A stretch of 64,000 nt of DNA from Perilla frutescens (Eukaryota > Streptophyta > Magnoliopsida > Lamiales > Lamiaceae): assembly GCA_026008535.1 (NCBI GenBank), contig BRKX01000002.1, positions 69,213,380-69,277,379 of the forward strand, written 5' to 3'. The position numbers were made by a program, and so were the translations under genes. Positions 57,673-64,000 of the stretch are shown one piece after another (positions within the stretch are counted from its first letter, which is position 1; each line of letters opens with the position of its first letter). The notes under the pieces were generated by a model. That model was not told the origin of the DNA. It ran no database searches and saw nothing but the letters and a program-made list of their open reading frames with translations.

Positions 57673-59296
57673 CTAAATCAGCTGCCGATAATCGGGCCCG
57701 ATGTGTTGATGAATCAAGTAATCATCGCCGTTAGATACATCAAACATCACATTCTGATGGTGATGGTGGTGGTGCAGATACGGCGGCGGCGCCGCCTGCT
57801 GCGGAGCTTTCTGCTGCTCTTTCTGCCGCCTCAGCTCCAGCACTTTCCGGTGAGAATTCGAATGCTTCGTCAGAACGAACGTCGGGCTTGATGCGGGCCT
57901 GTATTCGGGCACCAGTCGGCCCGACTTGTACCTCACTCCGCACGCATTGCAGAGAGTTTTCGGGCCCATGGGCCCTGTCCGCCACTGCGGCGTCTTGTCG
58001 GTAGCGCAGTGGAGGCACCTCCGCCCCTCGCTGCCAGTGGAGCCGTCGTGCCCATCCCTCTTTTTCTGTGCTGCCGGCTTGACCACCTTCTTGGCGGCGG
58101 ATACGTCAGACTCCGACGAGGACGACATGGCGGGGGCGGGGGCGGGGGTGGGCGGCGACACCACGAGGAGGCGGGAAGTCCAGTTCCCAGGGGCGGCGCG
58201 GGAGCGCTTGCTGCGGGCCTTGGCTGGGACAGACATTTCGGAGCGGAGCATGGGGCCCGAAGCGGTGGTTTCGGGCTGGATTTGGTATTGGTTCGTTGCC
58301 GAAACGTCGTCGGTTCGGGCCTTGATTCCTTGTATGAGTTGTAGCTTCTGCAAATCGTCATTGGAAAATGATTCCTCCACGAAGTTCGACAGCCATTCTA
58401 GCTCAGCCAAATCATCGTACTGTTTCAATTTGCAGGAAAAAGGAAAAAAAACATCATTAAATTACACGAAAATGCACTTCGACTGTTTTATTTCGTATCA
58501 CACGTGAAATTAAATAGTTTCGTACTCGACAAAACCTACACTTTTCTTTCCTTTCTGTTCTTTTTTTTTTGTTTTTTGTTTTTTGTTTTTGGTGGTTTGC
58601 ATTTGCAGTCTCTTTTAACTATTTAATGTGATTGGGTTTCTCCCAAGAAAGCAGCATGTGCGAAATGGTTGAATTCGAGTTCAAGAATGGATATATAAAC
58701 ATAATATATAGCTATTTTATTTCGAATTTCAATGGCGTATTAGTGAAAATTGATGCATTTTAATATTATCGTAGGTGGAATAATCTTATCAAAGTATAAG
58801 TCGTCATTAATTTCTTTCCATTTCTGATCAGTAATTGTACGTTATTAACGTACGAATCCAGAGTAATTCTTACGAACTTTAGCTAGTTAATTTGAGAGAG
58901 AGAGAGAGAGAATTCGCGTGCGAATTTTTGAACTGCATGAATTGTTTATCCAAATTTACGTACCGGAACACAAAGTTCACCGGAGAAGTTTCCGCAGGCG
59001 GAGCTGCGGGCCCCACAGACGTCGGCGGGAGGGAAATGTGGTTCAACGGTGTTGACGATGGAGAATGAGGAGTTGCATGGGGCTTCAGCCGCCGTGACTG
59101 GGGAGGAGTCGGCGGAGGTTCCGGTCATCGCCGCCTCGAGGCATCCGTCGACCGCCTCGATAGTGTCGTCGTTGGGCAAGTCGAGGAGGTCGTCAATGAT
59201 GAAATGGTCGCCGTTCTTGGCGTCGGAGAGGCGTTTCTCCGGCGGGAACTCGTCGTCGTAGTAGCCGGTTTGGAAGAATTCCGAGGCGGATTCCAT
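57673..59296 (-). CDS. GATA zinc-finger transcription factor, subfamily A, 359 aa
   Basis: Plant GATA factor of the GATA5/6/7/9/12 kind, binding W-GATA-R motifs in the nucleus; these act in light and growth control. Exon 1 is 59296-58964 and exon 2 is 58419-57673, joined in frame across a 544-bp GT-AG intron. The acidic N-terminus contains DHFIIDDLLDLPNDD. The conserved DDLAELEWLSNFVEESFS box spans the start of exon 2. A basic linker (KARSKRSRAAPGNW) follows, then one type-IV zinc finger at residues 246-271, CxxC-X18-CxxC (CLHCATDKTPQWRTGPMGPK, then TLCNACGVRYKSGRL). The tail has VLELRRQKE and a short poly-His stretch. A CT/GA-rich leader lies at 59,297-59,460. GC-rich opposite-strand frames are shadows. 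Confidence 0.95.
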
Positions 59297-59469
59297 TAGG
59301 ATTCTTTTTCAGAGAAACACACGCACAAGGAAGGCCGGGAGGGATGATGAGAGAGAGAGAGAGTGAGAGAAAGTGTGGAGAAAAATGGCGGAAAGAGTAT
59401 GTGTGTTTTTGGTGTGTGGAAGAGGGAGAGGGAGAGTGAAGTTTTGAGGGAGAGAAGTGAGGAGATGGG

Positions 59470-60560
59470 TTTATTTGCGTTAGAAGGGGACAGGGAGACA
59501 GCTAAAATTTTGGATTTTGACGAGGAAAAATTATGGCTTTAGAAAGAGGTGAAGTTAGGTAGTTTCAAAACAGTTCCAATTATTTTTGACCGTGTTTCAA
59601 TTTCGTTTTTTATATTACTCCTACCTCTTATATATATTTGTGTAGTATGGTGGAACCATATGTAAATTAGTGATCGATAACATAATTATGTAGATGATAC
59701 CATTTATTTTATTTTATTTTAAATGGAAAGGAGGTGAAAACAATAGCTAGACTACAAGTAATTACGAGAACCCCCTTCATCTAATTCCCCTAGCTCTAAT
59801 TATATACTAGTATATATAGATTGTTGTTTCAAAATTGCCCTCCATCTTAGCATTAAGGGTGAAATTACATGATTAATGCACTTCTTTTAAATTTTTCCTT
59901 TTCTTTTTACCTAACAATTTATGCCTTAGCCCCTTGGTTTTCGATCGGCTGGGATTGGGTGCGGGACCAAGGTTTGTACATGTGACTTTAATTTCCAAGT
60001 AATACGAAGATTTGATGTTTTTGATTGATTTGATCTGTTTCGTTCAGATTTGTGTTGTATTAGTTATTCTCCAATTGTTAGGAATCCTAGGGTTTAGTAC
60101 GAGAATAAGAATATGCATTAATTTGATCTGTTTATTTGAGTACGTCATATAAGATGTTTTAGCATGTTAATGTATTCGTTTTAGCATGTCGTGACATATG
60201 TTTTAGCATGATAATATGCTGGTTTTATGTTATTTCTACTGCACGCACTCTCTGAAACATGTCATACAAACCATGCTTTGCTTTTTTTCTTTTTTTTTCT
60301 TTTTGTGTGTGTTGTTGTGACTCGGCTACACAATGTTACACATAACATGCAAATATTAGAATACTATGGTGCTAAAATATATGTTGCATGATGCTAGAAT
60401 GGTACTTATCTAATGCTAAAAATCAATTTGTGTTGATTTTATGTCTGAACATCTCTTGATGTGATTGTATTATTATTTTACCTTGTTCAGTTTATAATTT
60501 TTTGATTTTAATATGTCAGTTTCTTCTGTTTCAAGTGACTGTAGTAAGATTACTCACACA
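59470..60560. other. Intergenic stretch 5' of the GATA gene
   Basis: No gene. From about 60,110 to 60,220 the word TTTTAGCATG occurs four times, the inverse of the ATGCTAAAA words further right (60,330-61,850). Confidence 0.55.
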
Positions 60561-60565
60561 GTGAT

Positions 60566-60791
60566 ATGGAGGGTTCTACTTCAAATAGCAAGACGATGAT
60601 GTTTGAGCAATTCTACGGTTTACGTGACCCTTCTAAAGTTGTTTGTCCATCCACCTATTCCAGTTAAACAAAGGGTAGCGACAATCGTTTGATATCTAAG
60701 AAGGAGGCAAGGAAGAGAAATGATAACAAACCACTCAGAATGTGCAGCAATTGCCACAAGTTGTCAGATCATGATGCTAAGCTTGATGTTA
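60566..60791 (+). pseudogene. FAR1-like/MULE-derived C-terminal remnant
   Basis: One frame with a single internal stop reads FEQFYGLRDPSKVVCP, stop, then TKGSDNRLISKKEARKRN and RMCSNCHKLSDHDAKL. The order DP-x-V, TKG-x-x-x-RL and a CxxC...H knuckle is that of the C-termini of FAR1-related/MULE transposase-derived proteins. The rest of the gene is absent, and the final Cys of the knuckle is not visible. Confidence 0.5.
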
Positions 60792-61030
60792 TTATAGCAA
60801 TTGAGCATAGTTTAACATCATATTTTACCATGCTTGTGAATTATTTTCAACACATTCATTTTTAAGAATATATATGATTTTTAATAAAAGTGTTTATGAC
60901 ATTTCCTTTGCAGTAATTATATTACTATTAAGTTTTATTAACCATAATTACCGTTTAGAATATAATGCTTAAATAACAGAAGCATGAGGTTATATACGTT
61001 CTCAGATTCTCATTGCATATTTTGTTTATC

Positions 61031-61545
61031 AGAACATGCTAAAATGAGAAATGAATAAGGCTAAAATGAGCGAAGTAGGAGGCTAAATTTGATGTGACAT
61101 TTTTCACTATGGCTCACCGTTCCCAATTAGGGTTTATTACGTTCCAATTAGTAATTATCAGATTCCCATTAGGGTTTACTATTCCCAAATAGGGTGTATT
61201 GCGTTTCATTCCAATAAAATCACCGTTAAATATTTGTTTACCAGAACATATTAAAATGATAAATGAATGAGGCTAAAATGAGTGAAGTAGGAGGCTAAAT
61301 TTGATAAGATATTTTCCACTAGGGTTCACCGTTCCTACTTAGGGTTTATTACGTTCCAATTAGGGCTCATCTGATCTCAATTAGTAACTATCAGATTCCC
61401 ATTAGGGTTCACTGTCCCCAAATTGGGAGTATTGTGTTTCATTCCAACGAAATCACCGTTCAATATTTTGTTGATCAACACATGCTAAAATGAGAAATTA
61501 AGGAGGCTAAAATGAGCGAAGTAGGAGGCTAAATTTGTATTTCAC
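61031..61545. repeat. ~220-bp tandem repeat, about 2.3 units
   Basis: Units start near 61,031, 61,243 and 61,477 with AACATGCTAAAATGAGAAAT and AGCGAAGTAGGAGGCTAAAT. They contain several ATTAGGGTTTA and ATTACGTTCC words. The second unit is longer by about 22 bp. Confidence 0.85.
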
Positions 61546-61549
61546 TGTC

Positions 61550-62870
61550 TGCACTTAGAATTGCAGCACATATTTTACTCTCATAAACTTTATCTCATTT
61601 CGGAAAATATTTACGCATTTTCTTTCTTAGTTGTCAGTCATCTCCTTCGTTGCTTCACTTTCTCATTCTTTTTTCCTTTTTATCCTCAACTCGTATTTTT
61701 CATTTTGTAGTATCTATATAGGTGTAGGTGTTTATATAAAACTGTTAGAAATATATTCATAATATCACCCGCTAAAATATATTACACAATATGCTAAAAT
61801 ATTATATAGGTTATGTTAAAATGTTGTATACAACATGCTAATATAAATCTTGATGTTGTTCTATGCGAAAATTATGCCCAAAATTATTTTTTATATTTTT
61901 CATCTATTTTTTTTTTCAAATAAACATATGCAATATGAATCTTAAATGAAAGAGTAGGAAAAGAACTTTAATTTGATATAAGATTTGCGTAAATTCAATT
62001 AAAAATGAATAAATTATGATCATTTAAAGTTTTTAAGAATTTTTTCAAAACATGATGATATCATTGTTTTAAAAGTCAATCATGTTTCGTGAGAAAACTG
62101 TATTGTATTTTTTATATTTTGTTTCAATTTTACCCTTAATTAAAAGCGTGAATTGAAAATTTTCATTTTAATTATAAAATTGCCACCAAAAATTTGCTTT
62201 GATCTGGAGCTTCATATTTTCATATTTTGAAATGGACAGATGTTCTCGTTCTCACTTGATGACCAGTTCTCACCAGATCACATCCGATATATATATATAT
62301 AAAAGGTGTATCGGTGAAAATAATTCAGACGTGAATTTGGGAAGGAGGGGTTGAAATTTTAGGGGGTGATGGGTTGCTATGATTGGTGGACCACAAGTGA
62401 GGTGTGATGTTGGGGATAAATGGGAATATCTTGGTGTTTTACTTATAACTTAATAACGAGACCATTTTTCAATACCTACTTTTTTTAGATTAATTAGCTT
62501 CATATACAGGATTCGTATGGGTATATGCGATTTTCTGTTATATATAATGTTTTTAAAATTTCACATTAAATGTCATTTACTCATGTGAACGAATATTATA
62601 CTATTGTATCAAAAGAGGAAATATTATAAGTGTATACACGACATATATTAGTGGAGAGCGAAATGTATTACTTAATTTCAAAATGTAACGAGAAATTGAA
62701 TTGATGTGGATGTAGTAGGGCTAAGCTTGGCTAGCTTGGAGTGATGCTTATATGTGTATTTAATTGTGAAATTGGGAAAGTGCTAGTACTTAATTAATAT
62801 ATGTACGTCGTCTTTGAATGGTAAAGACTGAATTCTATTATATAGGTGATAATTAAAAACAAAACAAGGA
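61550..62870. other. AT-rich intergenic stretch
   Basis: No gene. The ATGCTAAAAT-type words continue to about 61,850. A short (AT) run lies at 62,287-62,301. Confidence 0.55.
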
Positions 62871-63337
62871 TTAATTGGTTAAAATATCACGAACTATTCA
62901 TGATTTTTAGTTTTTAACACGAACTTACATTTTTTTATAATTACAACATCAGTTCAAAATCGAGTGCAATTACAAGCACACAAAAATTATACGAAATACT
63001 TAATCTATTTTAAAATATTATACGTACAACATAAACTTATATTTTTTTTGCAATTATAACATCATTTTGAATTTCGCTCAATTAAAATTGACATAGCACT
63101 AATGTGTACAAGTGTGATGTGCGTGCATACACATCCAAATTCGTCTCTTCAATCTCTATTTAAAAAATATTCAATAGATTAAGTATTTCTTATAATTTTT
63201 GTGCTTGTAATTGCACTCAATTTTGAACTGATATTGTAATTACAAAAAAATGTAAGTTCGTGTTGTGGAGGCAACATTTTAAAGTTTGTGTTAAAAATCA
63301 GAAATCATGAATAGTTCGTGATATTTTAACCAATTAA
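62871..63337. mobile_element. Hairpin MITE with long inverted repeats, ~467 bp
   Basis: Left end TTAATTGGTTAAAATATCAC and right end GTGATATTTTAACCAATTAA are perfect complements over at least 35 bp. With small gaps the similarity extends about 150 bp inward (GTGCAATTACAAGCACA against TGTGCTTGTAATTGCAC). The right arm has a ~25-bp extra piece (TGGAGGCAACATTT). The TTA/TAA edges would fit a 2- or 3-bp target duplication. Confidence 0.9.
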
Positions 63338-63445
63338 CCCTAAAAACAATACAATACTGTAGTAATTTATCCAAACATATGTGAATAAATTTATTAATGG
63401 TATGATTGTGAAACCCTTGATTTTATTAATTAAACGAACATATAA

Positions 63446-63586
63446 ACATAAAAAGGCACTTGTCCGGTGGGAATGGCCCAATGGTGGAGTAAAATTGCTT
63501 GGAGATCAAAAGTCACGAGTTCGAATCTACTCAATACCACAAGTCGGCTGTGTGAATGCAAAAAAAAAAAACATAAAAAGGCACTT
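63446..63586 (+). mobile_element. tRNA-derived SINE, 109 bp, with perfect 16-bp target duplication
   Basis: ACATAAAAAGGCACTT flanks the element at 63,446-63,461 and 63,571-63,586. The body (63,462-63,570) has a box-A-like AATGGCCCAATGGTGG, a box-B-like CGAGTTCGAATCTAC about 45 bp later and a terminal A-run of eleven or twelve bases: the full SINE layout. Confidence 0.9.
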
Positions 63587-63589
63587 ATA

Positions 63590-64000
63590 TATTGTTCAAA
63601 TTTGGGAAATATAGTTTACTTATTCTAATCATTTAATTCTAAATATGTAAAAATGTATTACTACGTACGTCTAATTAATTGTAACGTTTATATTTACTAA
63701 TGTATTTGGTTCCTTCGTTATCATTTTTAATGTGTGAAAAAATTGCACTCTCGTTACACTGTTTGGCATTAATGAACATGGTCACTCATAAGTTTGGTGG
63801 CACATTCAAAGTTGTGAACCCTCAACAAAATTCAAGGCATCAAATATATAATAGATCGAAGTGTGTATATCCTTCACTATAATTTAGCTAGGATATAAAT
63901 AAAATACGAGATAAAATAAATAATTATTTAGTCGCAATATTATAGTTGGTCTACGGTCTATCTAAAAAATATGTAAAAATCAGTATTCTTATTTTCCTCT
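63590..64000. other. AT-rich intergenic end of the window
   Basis: Nothing recognisable; the 60-codon frame at 63,700-63,882 has no domain. Confidence 0.6.

Noticed and set aside
57926..58507. 193-codon frame on + and 142-codon frame on - over the GATA exon 2
   Set aside because: Both overlap the GATA zinc-finger exon in other frames, and neither has a recognisable domain.
63470..63545. Possible tRNA gene
   Set aside because: Box A and box B-like motifs are present, but no acceptor stem or cloverleaf pairs; the A-tail and target duplication identify a SINE.

Overview
This is nuclear DNA from a flowering plant. Multi-exon genes with GT-AG introns, plant-specific proteins (NFD6-like, GATA subfamily A, membrane-anchored PTH2) and a dense load of plant transposon families all point to a eudicot. 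An asterid such as a member of the Lamiales is my guess, but the sequence alone does not settle the family.

The window has two halves. Positions 1 to about 39,200 are a transposon graveyard without an intact host gene. In order: (1) 1-5,300, a degenerate Mutator-like element (MULE) with two convergent gene remnants, a DUF1985/Ulp1-type protein on + and the N-terminal part of a MURA transposase on -, each preceded by an intron-like stretch packed with AATCGATT-type palindromic repeats arranged in mirror symmetry; (2) a hairpin MITE (5,558-6,001); (3) a 2.15 kb CACTA element with a 3-bp target duplication (6,324-8,476), inserted in a diverged three-copy repeat and carrying a SINE-like insert; (4) a 1.53 kb non-autonomous MULE with a 9-bp target duplication (10,709-12,238); (5) a Stowaway MITE (12,649-12,900); (6) a deleted hAT element with an 8-bp target duplication (17,610-18,915); (7) CACTA end fragments and an RNase H remnant (19-21 kb); (8) a 623-bp hAT MITE (21,066-21,688); (9) an 11.1 kb Ty3/Gypsy element of the Tat lineage on the - strand (22,923-34,043), with gag, protease, RT, double RNase H, integrase and an antisense ORF; (10) a lone first exon of a D14/KAI2-type hydrolase (34,717-35,095); (11) a 1.8 kb Helitron carrying a broken RPA70-like gene (36,338-38,152).

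From 39.3 to 59.3 kb lies a compact gene island: NUP85 (-, 18 coding exons, 706 aa), SmB (+, one coding exon and an inferred 3' UTR intron), a membrane-anchored PTH2 peptidyl-tRNA hydrolase (+, 8 coding exons, 195 aa), an NFD6-like small organellar protein (+, 2 coding exons with an alternative third), and a GATA zinc-finger factor (-, 2 exons, 359 aa). These are unrelated housekeeping or regulatory genes; NUP85 and SmB are head to head about 1.2 kb apart. The last 4.7 kb returns to repeats: a FAR1/MULE-like C-terminal remnant beside a ~220-bp tandem repeat, a second hairpin MITE, and a 109-bp tRNA-type SINE with a perfect 16-bp target duplication.

All exon borders were read by eye from splice consensus, frame continuity and family resemblance; no alignment or expression data were used.
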